Shown here in pieces: positions 1 through 8,554 of a DNA stretch of 64,000 nucleotides. The notes below the pieces were generated by a model. That model searched no databases and was not told where the DNA came from. It saw only the letters and a list, made by a program, of their open reading frames with translations. Source of the stretch: Streptomyces acidiscabies (GTDB lineage Bacteria; Actinomycetota; Actinomycetes; Streptomycetales; Streptomycetaceae); the NCBI RefSeq assembly GCF_020010905.1, contig NZ_JAGJBY010000001.1, positions 434,001-498,000 of the forward strand, given 5' to 3'. The translations under genes and the position numbers were made by a program. Every line of letters starts with the position of its first letter. Positions within the stretch are counted from its first letter, which is position 1.

Positions 1-15
1 GATCGTTCGGTTACT
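1..15. promoter_or_regulatory. Partial PaaR-type operator upstream of paaN
   Basis: The window opens with GATCGTTCGGTTACT. This fits the right-hand part of the TetR-family PaaR operator described in Corynebacterium (core ACCGNNCGNNCGGT, from memory); the first bases lie outside the window. A complete core occurs upstream of paaA at 6539-6552, so the same repressor probably controls both units. Confidence 0.5.
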
Positions 16-79
16 CTAGCGGTGACCGGCTGTTCCTGCCCAGACACACAGACGCATCCACCCCAGGAGTTGGTCCCGC

Positions 80-1771
80 ATGGCCGCCGAACTCACCGCC
101 GCCGACCTCATCGCACGGCACCGTCCCACCCTCGACCAGGCGCTGGAAGCGATCCGCACGCGCGCGTACTGGTCCCCCCACCCCGAGCACCCCAAGGCGT
201 ACGGCGAGAACGGCAGCCTGGACCTCGCGGCGGGCAAGACGGCGTACGACGCCCTGCTGAACACCCGCTTCGACCTGGACCAGCCCGGTACGGACGACTG
301 GGTCGGCGCCGAAGTCTCCCCGTACGGCCCGGAGCTCGGCATCACGTACCCGCACGCGGACGCGGACGTGCTGCTGCCCGCGATGAAGGCGGGCCAGAAG
401 GCGTGGCGGGACGCGGGCGCGGAGGTGCGCGCGCTGGTCTCGCTGGAGATCCTGAAGCGGATCTCGGACCGGTCGCACGAGTTCGCGCACGCGGTGATGC
501 ACACCTCCGGCCAGGCGTTCATGATGGCGTTCCAGGCGGGCGGCCCGCACGCGCAGGACCGGGGCCTGGAGGCGGTGGCGTACGCGTTCGCGGAGCAGGT
601 CCGCACGCCGGGTACGGCGCAGTGGTCGAAGCCGCAGGGCAAGCGCGACCCGCTGGAGCTGCACAAGGCGTTCACGCCCGTCCCGCGCGGGATCGGCCTG
701 GTCATCGGCTGCAACACGTTCCCGACGTGGAACGGCTTCCCGGGCCTGTTCGCGTCCCTGGCGACCGGCAACGCGGTCCTGGTGAAGCCGCACCCGCGCG
801 CGGTCCTCCCGCTCGCGCTCACCGTGCGCATCGCGCGCGAGGTCCTCGCGGAGGCGGGCTTCGACCCGAACCTCGTCGCGCTCGCCGCCGAGCGGCCGGG
901 CGAGGGCATCGCGAAGACCCTCGCGACGCGCCCCGAGATCCGGATCATCGACTACACGGGCTCGACGGCGTTCGGCGACTGGCTGGAGGCCAACGCCCGC
1001 CAGGCGCAGGTCTACACCGAGAAGGCCGGCGTCAACACGGTGATCGTCGACTCCACGGCGAACTACAAGGGCATGCTCGCCAACCTGGCGTTCTCCCTGT
1101 CGCTCTACAGCGGCCAGATGTGCACGACCCCGCAGAACCTGCTGATCCCGCGCGACGGCATCGGCACGGACGAGGGCCTCAAGTCGTACGACGACGTCGT
1201 AGCCGACCTCGCGCGCGCGGTGGACGGCCTGCTGGGCGACGACGCCCGCGCGAACGGCGTCCTGGGCGCGCTGGTCAACCCGGACGTCAAGGCCCGCCTG
1301 GAGGCCGCCTCCGCCCTCGGCGAGGTCGCCCTCGCCTCGCGCGCGGTCGCCAACCCCGAGTTCCCCGACGCGGTCGTCCGCACGCCCCTGGTCGTCAAGC
1401 TCGACGGCACCAAGCCGGACGCCGAGGCCGCCTACCTCAGCGAGTGCTTCGGCCCCGTCTCCTTCGCCGTCGCCGTCGACTCCTCCCTCGACGCGGTCGC
1501 GCTCCTGAAGCGCACGATCCGCGAGAAGGGCGCGATGACGGTCGGCGCGTACACGACCGACGCGGGCGTGGAGACGGCCATCGAGGAGGCGTGCCTGGAG
1601 GAGGCCGCGCAACTGTCGCTGAACCTCACGGGGGGCGTGTACGTCAACCAGACAGCCGCGTTCTCCGACTTCCACGGCTCGGGGGGCAACCCGGCGGCCA
1701 ACGCGGCGCTCACGGACGGCGCGTTCGTGGCGAACCGGTTCCGGGTCGTCGAGGTCCGCAGGGAGGGCTAA
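80..1771 (+). CDS. paaN: Phenylacetic acid degradation protein PaaN (aldehyde dehydrogenase family)
   Basis: 563 residues, full length for stand-alone actinobacterial PaaN of the aldehyde dehydrogenase superfamily. It probably oxidises or opens a ring intermediate of the aerobic phenylacetyl-CoA pathway using NAD(P), in the cytoplasm. Visible landmarks are the cofactor-fold motif GIGLVIGCNTFPTWNGFPG (about residues 205-225), KPHPRAVLP, IIDYTGSTAFGDWLE, and SGQMCTTPQNLL, which carries the probable catalytic Cys (about residue 350). The start ATG follows AGGAG at 65-69 with suitable spacing. It converges on the methyltransferase gene, and the two stop codons overlap. A PaaR-like site lies just upstream, and the other pathway genes are at 6.6-10.2 kb. 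Confidence 0.93.
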   Translation: MAAELTAADLIARHRPTLDQALEAIRTRAYWSPHPEHPKAYGENGSLDLAAGKTAYDALLNTRFDLDQPGTDDWVGAEVSPYGPELGITYPHADADVLLPAMKAGQKAWRDAGAEVRALVSLEILKRISDRSHEFAHAVMHTSGQAFMMAFQAGGPHAQDRGLEAVAYAFAEQVRTPGTAQWSKPQGKRDPLELHKAFTPVPRGIGLVIGCNTFPTWNGFPGLFASLATGNAVLVKPHPRAVLPLALTVRIAREVLAEAGFDPNLVALAAERPGEGIAKTLATRPEIRIIDYTGSTAFGDWLEANARQAQVYTEKAGVNTVIVDSTANYKGMLANLAFSLSLYSGQMCTTPQNLLIPRDGIGTDEGLKSYDDVVADLARAVDGLLGDDARANGVLGALVNPDVKARLEAASALGEVALASRAVANPEFPDAVVRTPLVVKLDGTKPDAEAAYLSECFGPVSFAVAVDSSLDAVALLKRTIREKGAMTVGAYTTDAGVETAIEEACLEEAAQLSLNLTGGVYVNQTAAFSDFHGSGGNPAANAALTDGAFVANRFRVVEVRREG

Positions 1772-2499
1772 CCGGCGCTCCAGTGGTACAGCGTCATCGC
1801 CACGCTCGTGGCGAGGTTGTAGCTGGACACCTGGGGGCGCATCGGGAGCGACAGCAAGTGGTCCGTGCGGGCGCGCAGTTCGGCGGACAGGCCGCTGCGC
1901 TCCGAGCCGAACGCGAGGACGGCGTCGTCCGGGAGCTTCACGCCCCGGAGGTCGTCGCCCTCCGCGTCGAACGCGAACACCGGGCCCGGGGGCAGGTCGG
2001 CGACCTCCAGGTGCTCGACCGCCGTCGCGAAGTGCAGTCCGGCGCCGCCTCGGACGACCGTGGGGTGCCAGGGGTCCAGCGTGCCCGTCGTGACCACGCC
2101 GGTCGCGCCGAAACCGGCGGCCAGACGGATCACCGCGCCCGCGTTGCCGAGGTTGCGCGGGTTGTCGAGGACCACGACGGGGGTCGTACGGGGGAGGGCC
2201 GCCAGCGCCGCCAGGTTGGCCGCGCGAGGCCGCCGTACGGCCAGGGCCGCCACGCCCGTCGGGTGGGGGCGGGGGACCAGCGCGCGGTACTCCTCCGGGG
2301 TGACCTCCGTCAGCAGCTCGGCGAGCGGCTCGCGGACGTCCGGCGCGAGGTCGTCCGCGAGGGCCAGTGCCGCGGCCCGGTCGGTGGCCACCGCGAGGGG
2401 GACCTGCGCGGAGAAGCGCAGGGCGTGCTTGAGGGCGTGGAAGCCGTCGAGGAGTACGGCGGTACCGGCGAGGCGGTGCCAGGCGGCCAGGTCGGTCAT
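1768..2499 (-). CDS. SPOUT (TrmH/SpoU) family RNA 2'-O-methyltransferase
   Basis: 243 residues. The C-terminal half has the knotted SPOUT methyltransferase motifs: NPRNLGNAGAVIRLAAGFGA (motif 1), FGSERSGLS (motif 2) and a final motif around SSYNLATSVAMTLYHW. It probably uses S-adenosylmethionine to methylate a ribose in rRNA or tRNA; the target cannot be read from sequence. The ATG at 2499 overlaps the TGA of the upstream HTTM gene (ATGA), so it is the last gene of a coupled three-gene operon. An in-frame reading can be extended upstream to about 3528, but that part is out-of-frame shadow of the HTTM gene. Its stop overlaps the paaN stop on the other strand. Confidence 0.85.
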   Translation of the reverse strand: MTDLAAWHRLAGTAVLLDGFHALKHALRFSAQVPLAVATDRAAALALADDLAPDVREPLAELLTEVTPEEYRALVPRPHPTGVAALAVRRPRAANLAALAALPRTTPVVVLDNPRNLGNAGAVIRLAAGFGATGVVTTGTLDPWHPTVVRGGAGLHFATAVEHLEVADLPPGPVFAFDAEGDDLRGVKLPDDAVLAFGSERSGLSAELRARTDHLLSLPMRPQVSSYNLATSVAMTLYHWSAG

Positions 2500-3686
2500 G
2501 CGGTCGAGCCTACGTGCACTTTTTTGTCCGCATCGACGTCCCTTTCGACGTCCGTTCCCGACACGACCGTGCCTCCACGCACGCGTGCCGCCTTCGCCCC
2601 GACCCACAGCAGGAACGCCGTCGGCAGGAACACCGCGTCCGTCGCGATCATCGCCAGCGAGAAGAACGGCAGGCCCAGGACGACCGCGATCGCCGCGTGC
2701 TCCATCATCATCATCGCCAGCAGGACGTTCTTGACGCGCCGGTTGAACAGGGTGAACGGGAACGCGACCTGCGCGATGACCGTCCCGTACGTCGCGATCA
2801 TCACCAGCGTGCCGCTCGCCGCGAGGATGTCCGCGAGCGCCGGCCACGGCGAGAACGAGTCGAGCTGGAGCGGGTAGTACACCGCCGTACCGTCCTGCCA
2901 GCGCGAGCCCTGGATCTTGTACCAGCCCGCCGTCGCGTAGATCAGGCACGCCTCCGCCATGACGACCATCAGCGCGCCGTTGTGCAGCACGTTCGCCGTG
3001 ATGTCGCACAGGGCCCGCAGCTCGCCCGTACGGCGCGCGGCGAACCACCACACGCCCTGCGCGGCCCACGCGGCCCACAGGAGCGCCGGGACGAACCACT
3101 CGCCGTCCGTGAGCCACCCCGCGCCCGTCGCGACGGCCAGCGTGCCGCCCAGGACGACCCACAGGGCCGGGCCCACCCAGTCGCGGGGCACGTGCTCCCC
3201 GCGCGTGCGCGCCAGCGCCGTACGGCTCTGCCTGCGCGCGTCCAGCGACCACACGCGCGCGCAGCGGGTGAACACCAGGTAGATCGACATCAGGTGCAGG
3301 ACGTTGTCGCCGCCGTCGCCCATGAAGACGCTGCGGTTCTGGAGCGACAGGACGCCGACCATGAAGACGACCGACATCGCGCGCGTGTGCCAGCCGACGA
3401 GCAGCAGCGCCGCAGAGACGAGGGCCAGGAAGTACACGACCTCGAACCACGCGCGCGCGTCCGACCACATCAGCACCGTGAACGCGCCGTTGACGTCGAC
3501 CAGACGGCGCCCCAGCTGCCAGCTCCACGGGCCGTCCGGGCCGTACAGCTCCGTGCGGTTGGGGATCTCGCGCAGCAGGAACAGCAGCCAGGTGGCGCTG
3601 AAGCCGATGCGTATCACCGCGCTCTGGTACGGGCCCAGCGCGGACTCCGTCACCCGGGCGAGGCCCTTCGCGACGACCGTGTTCAT
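2496..3686 (-). CDS. HTTM domain integral membrane protein
   Basis: 396 residues with many hydrophobic segments. It belongs to the HTTM group, horizontally transferred transmembrane proteins related to vitamin-K-dependent gamma-carboxylase. An N-terminal stretch SAVIRIGFSATWLLFLLREI is followed by segments around residues 70-130, 190-270 and 290-350. The substrate is unknown. The start MNTVVAKG was chosen because its ATG (3684-3686) overlaps the TGA of the upstream DUF5819 gene; the longer reading from 3725 would run back into that gene. The 3' end overlaps the methyltransferase start by four bases. The tail is short and basic (KKVHVGSTA). HTTM and DUF5819 are commonly neighbours in actinomycetes, which suggests a shared membrane function. 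Confidence 0.85.
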   Translation of the reverse strand: MNTVVAKGLARVTESALGPYQSAVIRIGFSATWLLFLLREIPNRTELYGPDGPWSWQLGRRLVDVNGAFTVLMWSDARAWFEVVYFLALVSAALLLVGWHTRAMSVVFMVGVLSLQNRSVFMGDGGDNVLHLMSIYLVFTRCARVWSLDARRQSRTALARTRGEHVPRDWVGPALWVVLGGTLAVATGAGWLTDGEWFVPALLWAAWAAQGVWWFAARRTGELRALCDITANVLHNGALMVVMAEACLIYATAGWYKIQGSRWQDGTAVYYPLQLDSFSPWPALADILAASGTLVMIATYGTVIAQVAFPFTLFNRRVKNVLLAMMMMEHAAIAVVLGLPFFSLAMIATDAVFLPTAFLLWVGAKAARVRGGTVVSGTDVERDVDADKKVHVGSTA

Positions 3687-4525
3687 TTCACTCCCCCGTT
3701 CGCCTCTGCGGCGGGCACCCGCCACCAGGGCAGCACCCTGAACGTCGGCTGCGTCGACACCTTCTCGTCACTCCACTTCGGGGGCGCGACGTTCGACGTA
3801 CGCGACCTCACCTGTACGCGCGCGAGGGTGCCGCCTTCCGTGACCGTCCCTGCCCGCTCCAGCCTCATCACGACGATCCGCCGCAGGTACTCCTCCGACA
3901 GCGCGCCCCGCATCCCGACGGCGCGGTTGTCGTTGTCGTGCGTCCCGGTGAAGAAGTCCCAGGCCCTCCGCAGCTCGTTCTGCTGCGTGTGGCTGGGCAG
4001 CAGGTTCCCGTCGATCGCCCTGCCGTCCGCCGCTGACAGGTCGAACCACCCTGTCGTCCGGTACCCGCCGTCCCCCGACCGCACCTCGGCCCTCACCTGC
4101 ACCGCGATGTCCTGCTGCAACGGGTTCGGCGCGAACAGCTTCCAGTTCTGCTCGAACTCCGGGTACACCCAGTCGTCGACCGCGCGCGCGTGCTGCTTGC
4201 TGACGGTGTTCGAGGGGGCGATGTGCAGGAAGACCATGCCGATGTGCACGAGGGCCACGGCGGCGACGAGGGCCACTACTCCGGCGACGGTTATTTGGGC
4301 GCGGAGGGAGAGGGCGGTCAGGCGGGTGGGGGACTCACTGTCGGGGGCGTCGGGGGGCGAGGTGTCGGCGTCCGGCGACTCCAGGTCGAGCGCGTCCCGG
4401 TCCGGTGTGGCGTCGTCCGTCTCTTCGGCCGAGCCGACGCTCTCGGTGCCGTCCGCCCCCTCACGGGGCGCGTGCGGCTTCGGGTCCTCCTGCGGCCCGC
4501 GCGAAGCGTCGTCACGCGTGTTCAT
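3683..4525 (-). CDS. DUF5819 family membrane protein
   Basis: 280 residues. The N-terminal 70 residues are acidic, Pro/Asp/Glu-rich and likely disordered. One transmembrane helix (about residues 74-98, ITVAGVVALVAAVALVHIGM) follows. The C-terminal domain contains WKLFAPNPLQQDIAVQVRAE, typical of the DUF5819 partner of HTTM proteins, and the motif RLERAGTVTEG. It is the first gene of the minus-strand operon and is coupled to the HTTM gene by ATGA. Its biochemical role is unknown. I infer that it acts in one membrane complex with HTTM. Confidence 0.8.
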   Translation of the reverse strand: MNTRDDASRGPQEDPKPHAPREGADGTESVGSAEETDDATPDRDALDLESPDADTSPPDAPDSESPTRLTALSLRAQITVAGVVALVAAVALVHIGMVFLHIAPSNTVSKQHARAVDDWVYPEFEQNWKLFAPNPLQQDIAVQVRAEVRSGDGGYRTTGWFDLSAADGRAIDGNLLPSHTQQNELRRAWDFFTGTHDNDNRAVGMRGALSEEYLRRIVVMRLERAGTVTEGGTLARVQVRSRTSNVAPPKWSDEKVSTQPTFRVLPWWRVPAAEANGGVK

Positions 4526-4849
4526 TGCGCCCCGTTTCCGGTGGTTCAGGTCTGGGTGTCGGGTGGCCGTCGGGGGGACGGCTCCACGGCACGGTACTCA
4601 GGCGGTGGGGCGGGCGCAGCCTTCGGGGCCGGGTGAGGCTGGTTCGGGAGTTGTCCACAGGGGTTGTGGACTGCTGCGGTGGAACAGCACGGGAGTGCGT
4701 TCTGGCCACACAGGGGTGTGTCCGAGCCCTGGCGAGTGCTTCACGCGCGAGGGAACAAAGTTTCTTTCGTCGAACGTGTGACCTTTCCCGGTGGTGGTCG
4801 TTGAGGGTGATGGGGAAGGTCTTCGGTTCCGGAGGGGAGGGTGATCGGG
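4526..4849. other. Intergenic region with DnaA-type box
   Basis: This gap lies between the divergent DUF5819 and tnpB-like genes. It contains TTGTCCACA at 4651-4659, the Streptomyces DnaA-box form, followed by TTGTGGAC, giving a small inverted repeat. A strong Shine-Dalgarno sequence GGAGGGGAGG lies at 4831-4840. No protein-like small ORF was recognised. Promoters for both flanking genes must lie here, but I cannot define their -10/-35 boxes. Confidence 0.5.
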
Positions 4850-6478
4850 ATGAGCGGGCTGCGGGAGGTGGCGGCTCCGTTCGTGGTGCCCGGCCCCGCC
4901 GGTGTGGCGATACGTGCCCGTCTGAAGGGTCTGCCGCCTGAGGACGAGGAGGTGCTGCGGCTGGTGGGTGCGCATCTGGGCTCGCTCGCCTCCTGGGATC
5001 TCAAGGTGCGGTGTGCTGACGGGCTGGAGCATTCCGCTGAGACGTGGGCGGTCCGTAAGCGGGAGCTGACGCCGTTGTCGTCGTCGCGCTGGGCGGGGGC
5101 GGTCACGAAGGCCACGCATGATCAGTGGGCGTTGGCCCGGCGCGGACAGGCCGCTCACGTCCAGTCCCTCGAAGCCGGCATCCGCACGATCCGGCACCGG
5201 CTGTCACTCCCCCTCGGGGAGAAGGGCGGCAAACGGGCGCCGGGCGGCTACTGCTCGCAGGGGGAGTGGTTCCACAAGTCCCGCCGCCTGCACGTCCTGC
5301 AAGACCGGCTGACCGCTGTGCGTGCTGATCGTGAGGCCGGTGTCGTCCGTGTCGTGCGGGGCGGCAGGCGTCTGCTCGCCACCCGTCACCACCTCGACGC
5401 CGCCCGGCTCACCGAGGCCGGGTGGCGTGAGCGGTGGGAGGCCGGGCGCTGGTTCCTCCAGGCGGACGGGGAGTCCGGCAAGCGCCACGGCAACGAGACG
5501 ATCCGTGTCGCCCCGGACGGCGAGGTGAGCATCAAGCTCCCCGCGCCACTTGCCGGGTACGCGAACGCCAAGCACGGCCGGTACGTCCTGGCCGCGCGGG
5601 TGTCCTTCCCGCACCGGGCAACCGAGTGGGCCGACCGCGTCGAGGTGAACCGGGCTGTTGCCTACCGCATCCACCGGGACACGGTGCGCGGGCGCTGGTA
5701 CCTGACCGCCGCCTGGACCTTCCCCGTCACCCGGACGATCCCCCTGGCCGCAGCTCTCGCCGAGGGGGTGATCGGTGTCGACACCAATGCCGATCACCTC
5801 GCCGCCTGGCGCCTCGACACCCACGGCAACCCCATCGGCAGCCCGCGCCGCTTCTTCTACGACCTGTCCGGCACCGCCGACCACCGCGACGCGCAGGTCC
5901 GCCACGCCCTCACGCGGCTCCTGAACTGGGCCAGGTCATGCGGCGTCAAGGCGATCGCTGTCGAGGACCTCGACTTCACGGCGGAGAAGACCCGCGAGAA
6001 GCACGGTCGCAGGAAACGCTTCAAGCAGATCGTCTCCGGTATGCCGACCGGGAAGCTCCGTGCTCGGCTGACGTCGATGGCCGACGCGACCGGCATCGCG
6101 ATCATCGCTGTCGACCCGGCGTACACCTCGATGTGGGGCGCGCAGTACTGGAAGAAGCCCCTCACCACGAAGAACCGTCAGACCACCCGTCACGATGCCG
6201 CGAGCATCGCGATCGGGCGACGCGCCCAAGGGCATCCGATCCGGCGTCGGACGGCCCCGCCCCGCGACGACCGGAGTGATCGTCGCGGGCATCGGACCGT
6301 CCAGGCCCGACCGGACACCCTCGGGCGTGAGGGACCCCGCCCCCGCGTTCCCGGACCACGCACACGATGCGAGCCACCGGACGCGGAGCGAACGCGGGCG
6401 ACCAGGACACCCAACACCGTTCGGGATGTCCGCAGTGACCAGGCATGGGTCCAAGACCCACTCCTGCTCACTGACTAG
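4850..6478 (+). CDS. TnpB-like RuvC nuclease (IS200/IS605 OrfB family), stand-alone, zinc finger absent
   Basis: 542 residues from ATG 4850; GTG 4841 would touch the ribosome site, so ATG is preferred. RuvC-I is GVIGVDTNADHL (Asp about 311), RuvC-II is AIAVEDLDF (Glu about 372), and RuvC-III is TRHDAASIAIGRR (Asp about 449). All three acidic residues are present, so RNA-guided nuclease activity of the TnpB type is possible. The usual CxxC...CxxC zinc ribbon between DPAY (about 422) and the last Asp is missing, replaced by a Cys-free stretch YTSMWGAQYWKKPL. The last ~95 residues are Arg/Pro-rich and low complexity; in tnpB genes this end often overlaps the guide RNA. No TnpA lies nearby. The gene separates the paa operon from its upstream neighbours. 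Confidence 0.85.
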   Translation: MSGLREVAAPFVVPGPAGVAIRARLKGLPPEDEEVLRLVGAHLGSLASWDLKVRCADGLEHSAETWAVRKRELTPLSSSRWAGAVTKATHDQWALARRGQAAHVQSLEAGIRTIRHRLSLPLGEKGGKRAPGGYCSQGEWFHKSRRLHVLQDRLTAVRADREAGVVRVVRGGRRLLATRHHLDAARLTEAGWRERWEAGRWFLQADGESGKRHGNETIRVAPDGEVSIKLPAPLAGYANAKHGRYVLAARVSFPHRATEWADRVEVNRAVAYRIHRDTVRGRWYLTAAWTFPVTRTIPLAAALAEGVIGVDTNADHLAAWRLDTHGNPIGSPRRFFYDLSGTADHRDAQVRHALTRLLNWARSCGVKAIAVEDLDFTAEKTREKHGRRKRFKQIVSGMPTGKLRARLTSMADATGIAIIAVDPAYTSMWGAQYWKKPLTTKNRQTTRHDAASIAIGRRAQGHPIRRRTAPPRDDRSDRRGHRTVQARPDTLGREGPRPRVPGPRTRCEPPDAERTRATRTPNTVRDVRSDQAWVQDPLLLTD

Positions 6479-6497
6479 GAACGGTTATCCACAGCGG

Positions 6498-6529
6498 TTG
6501 ACATGGCTCGGCGGGGGTTTCATCCTGGA
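6498..6529 (+). promoter_or_regulatory. Possible paaA promoter
   Basis: TTGACA at 6498-6503 is a perfect -35 box. A weak -10-like CATCCT lies about 17 bases further on. A DnaA-type box TTATCCACA (6485-6493) lies directly upstream, and the PaaR-like operator lies directly downstream, where bound repressor would block elongation or start. The -10 is not well defined. Confidence 0.4.
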
Positions 6530-6538
6530 ATTCGACGG

Positions 6539-6552
6539 ACCGAACGATCGGT
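6539..6552. promoter_or_regulatory. PaaR-type operator
   Basis: ACCGAACGATCGGT fits the palindromic core ACCGNNCGNNCGGT of the TetR-family PaaR repressor of phenylacetate catabolism (consensus recalled from Corynebacterium work). It lies 25 bases before the paaA start. Phenylacetyl-CoA would be the expected inducer. No paaR gene is in the window. Confidence 0.65.
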
Positions 6553-6576
6553 CGGGAGAGGGTGAGGGGGATCGGG

Positions 6577-7560
6577 ATGGCGACAGTGGCAGCGGAGCGG
6601 CGAACGCCGGAGTCCGGGGACGACGGCGACCGTCAGCGCCTCTTCGACGCGGCCGTGGCGGCGGACGACCGTATCGAGCCGCGCGACTGGATGCCGGACG
6701 CGTACCGGGCGACGCTCGTGCGGCAGATCGCCCAGCACGCGCACTCGGAGATCATCGGCATGCAGCCGGAGGCGAACTGGATCACCCGGGCGCCCTCCCT
6801 GCGCCGCAAGGCGATCCTGATGGCGAAGGTGCAGGACGAGGCGGGCCACGGCCTGTACCTGTACAGCGCGGCGGAGACGCTGGGCACGAGCCGCGACGAA
6901 CTGCTCGACAAGCTCCACACGGGCCGCCAGAAGTACTCCTCGATCTTCAACTACCCCACCCTGACCTGGGCGGACGTAGGGGCGATCGGCTGGCTGGTGG
7001 ACGGCGCGGCGATCACGAACCAGGTCCCCCTGTGCCGCTGCTCGTACGGCCCGTACGCCCGCGCGATGGTCCGCGTCTGCAAGGAGGAGTCGTTCCACCA
7101 GCGCCAGGGATACGAACTGCTGCTGGCTCTGAGCAACGGCACGAGCGAACAGCACGCGATGGCGCAGGACGCGGTGGACCGCTGGTGGTGGCCGTCCCTG
7201 ATGATGTTCGGCCCGCCGGACGACGAGTCCGCGCACTCCGCGCAGTCGATGGCGTGGAAGATCAAGCGCCACTCGAACGACGACCTGCGCCGGCGCTTCG
7301 TGGACATCTGCGTCCCCCAGGCCGAGTCCCTGGGCCTCACCCTCCCGGACCCGGACCTGAGGTGGAACGAGGAGCGGGGCCACCACGACTTCGGCCCGAT
7401 CGACTGGACGGAGTTCAAGGAGGTCCTGAAGGGCAACGGCCCGTGCAACGAGCAGCGCATCACCCAGCGCAGGCAGGCCCACGAGGACGGCGCCTGGGTG
7501 AGGGAAGCGGCGGCGGCCCACGCCGCGAAGCACACCGGCGAGACAGGAGCCCGCGCATGA
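6577..7560 (+). CDS. paaA: 1,2-phenylacetyl-CoA epoxidase subunit A (catalytic di-iron subunit)
   Basis: 327 residues, normal for PaaA. With PaaC it forms the oxygenase core that epoxidises the ring of phenylacetyl-CoA with O2 and NADPH in the cytoplasm. The di-iron site is visible as two ExxH motifs: [13 protein letters not shown] (about residues 88-100) and [15 protein letters not shown] (about residues 168-182). The start ATG 6577 is preceded by a G-rich ribosome site; GTG 6562 is possible. It is the first gene of paaABCDE, and its TGA overlaps the paaB ATG. A PaaR-like operator sits 25 bases upstream. Confidence 0.96.
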   Translation: MATVAAERRTPESGDDGDRQRLFDAAVAADDRIEPRDWMPDAYRATLVRQIAQHAHSEIIGMQPEANWITRAPSLRRKAILMAKVQDEAGHGLYLYSAAETLGTSRDELLDKLHTGRQKYSSIFNYPTLTWADVGAIGWLVDGAAITNQVPLCRCSYGPYARAMVRVCKEESFHQRQGYELLLALSNGTSEQHAMAQDAVDRWWWPSLMMFGPPDDESAHSAQSMAWKIKRHSNDDLRRRFVDICVPQAESLGLTLPDPDLRWNEERGHHDFGPIDWTEFKEVLKGNGPCNEQRITQRRQAHEDGAWVREAAAAHAAKHTGETGARA

Positions 7561-7841
7561 CCACCGACTGGCCCCTCTGGGAGGTCTTCGTCCGCTCCCG
7601 CCGAGGCCTCGCGCACACGCACGCGGGCAGCCTCCACGCCCCGGACGCGGAACTGGCCCTGCGCAACGCCCGCGACCTGTACACCCGCCGTGGCGAGGGC
7701 GTCTCCATCTGGGTCGTCCCCTCCACCGAGATCACCGCCTCCTCCCCCGACGAGAAGGACCCGTTCTTCGACCCGTCCGCCGACAAGCCGTACCGCCACC
7801 CGACGTTCTACGAGATCCCGGAGGGGGTGAAGCACCTGTGA
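7557..7841 (+). CDS. paaB: 1,2-phenylacetyl-CoA epoxidase subunit B
   Basis: 94 residues, the usual size of PaaB, the small bridging subunit of the PaaABCE multicomponent epoxidase. Family features are [20 protein letters not shown] at the N terminus, the [15 protein letters not shown] helix, and a C terminus ending [15 protein letters not shown]. The start overlaps the paaA stop (ATGA), and its stop overlaps the GTG of paaC, so translation is coupled. No catalytic residues are expected; the role is complex assembly. Confidence 0.95.
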   Translation: MTTDWPLWEVFVRSRRGLAHTHAGSLHAPDAELALRNARDLYTRRGEGVSIWVVPSTEITASSPDEKDPFFDPSADKPYRHPTFYEIPEGVKHL

Positions 7842-8554
7842 CGCCGACGCGTACGGCACCGGCGCTCGCCCTCGGCGACGACGCGCTGATCCTCTCCCAC
7901 CGCCTCGGCGAGTGGATGGGCCACGCCCCGGTCCTGGAGGAGGAACTCGCCCTGGCGAACATCGCCCTGGACCTCCTCGGCCAGGCCCGCGTCCTCCTCT
8001 CGCTGGTCGGCGACGAGGACGAACTGGCCTACCTGCGCGAGGAGCGCGCCTTTTGCAACGTCCAGCTCGTGGAGCAGCCGAACGGCGACTTCGCGCACAC
8101 GATCGCCCGCCAGCTCTACTTCTCGACGTACCAGCACCTGCTGTACGGGGAACTCGCGCGCGGGGAGGGCGAGTTCAGCGGCCTCGCGGCGAAGGCCGTC
8201 AAGGAGACCGCGTACCACCGCGACCACGCCGAGCAGTGGACGCTGCGCCTGGGCGACGGCACGGACGAGAGCCACGCGCGGATGCGCACGGCGTGCGAGG
8301 CGCTGTGGCGGTTCACCGGCGAGCTGTTCGAGCCGGTGGAGGGCCTCGGCGTCGACCCCGGGCCGCTGGAGTCGGCGTGGCGGACCTCGGTGGAGGAGGT
8401 CCTCGGCCGCGCCGGGCTGCCCGTCCCGGAGGGTCCGCGCACCGGCGCGTGGCGGGCGGGCGCCGGTCGGCAGGGGCTGCACACGGAGTCGTTCGGCCGG
8501 ATGCTCGCGGAGATGCAGCATCTGCACCGCAGTCACCCGGGGGCGTCATGGTGA
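7838..8554 (+). CDS. paaC: 1,2-phenylacetyl-CoA epoxidase subunit C
   Basis: 238 residues. This is the structural partner of PaaA with the same ferritin-like fold. Family sequence is visible from LGDDALILSHRLGEWMGHAP onwards, with the long helices ELALANIALDLLGQARVLL and TAYHRDHAEQWTLRLGDGT. GTG 7838 overlaps the paaB TGA. The 3' end overlaps the paaD start by seven bases (or four if the neighbouring GTG is used). It stabilises PaaA in the epoxidase complex. Confidence 0.94.
   Translation: MTPTRTAPALALGDDALILSHRLGEWMGHAPVLEEELALANIALDLLGQARVLLSLVGDEDELAYLREERAFCNVQLVEQPNGDFAHTIARQLYFSTYQHLLYGELARGEGEFSGLAAKAVKETAYHRDHAEQWTLRLGDGTDESHARMRTACEALWRFTGELFEPVEGLGVDPGPLESAWRTSVEEVLGRAGLPVPEGPRTGAWRAGAGRQGLHTESFGRMLAEMQHLHRSHPGASW

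Noticed and set aside
11..1675. Long minus-strand open frame opposite paaN
   Set aside because: High-GC shadow: Arg/Asp/Val-rich with no domain; paaN on the other strand is a clear family member.
1768..3528. 586-codon reading of the methyltransferase
   Set aside because: Its first ~340 codons lie out of frame inside the HTTM gene; the ATGA overlap defines the real start.
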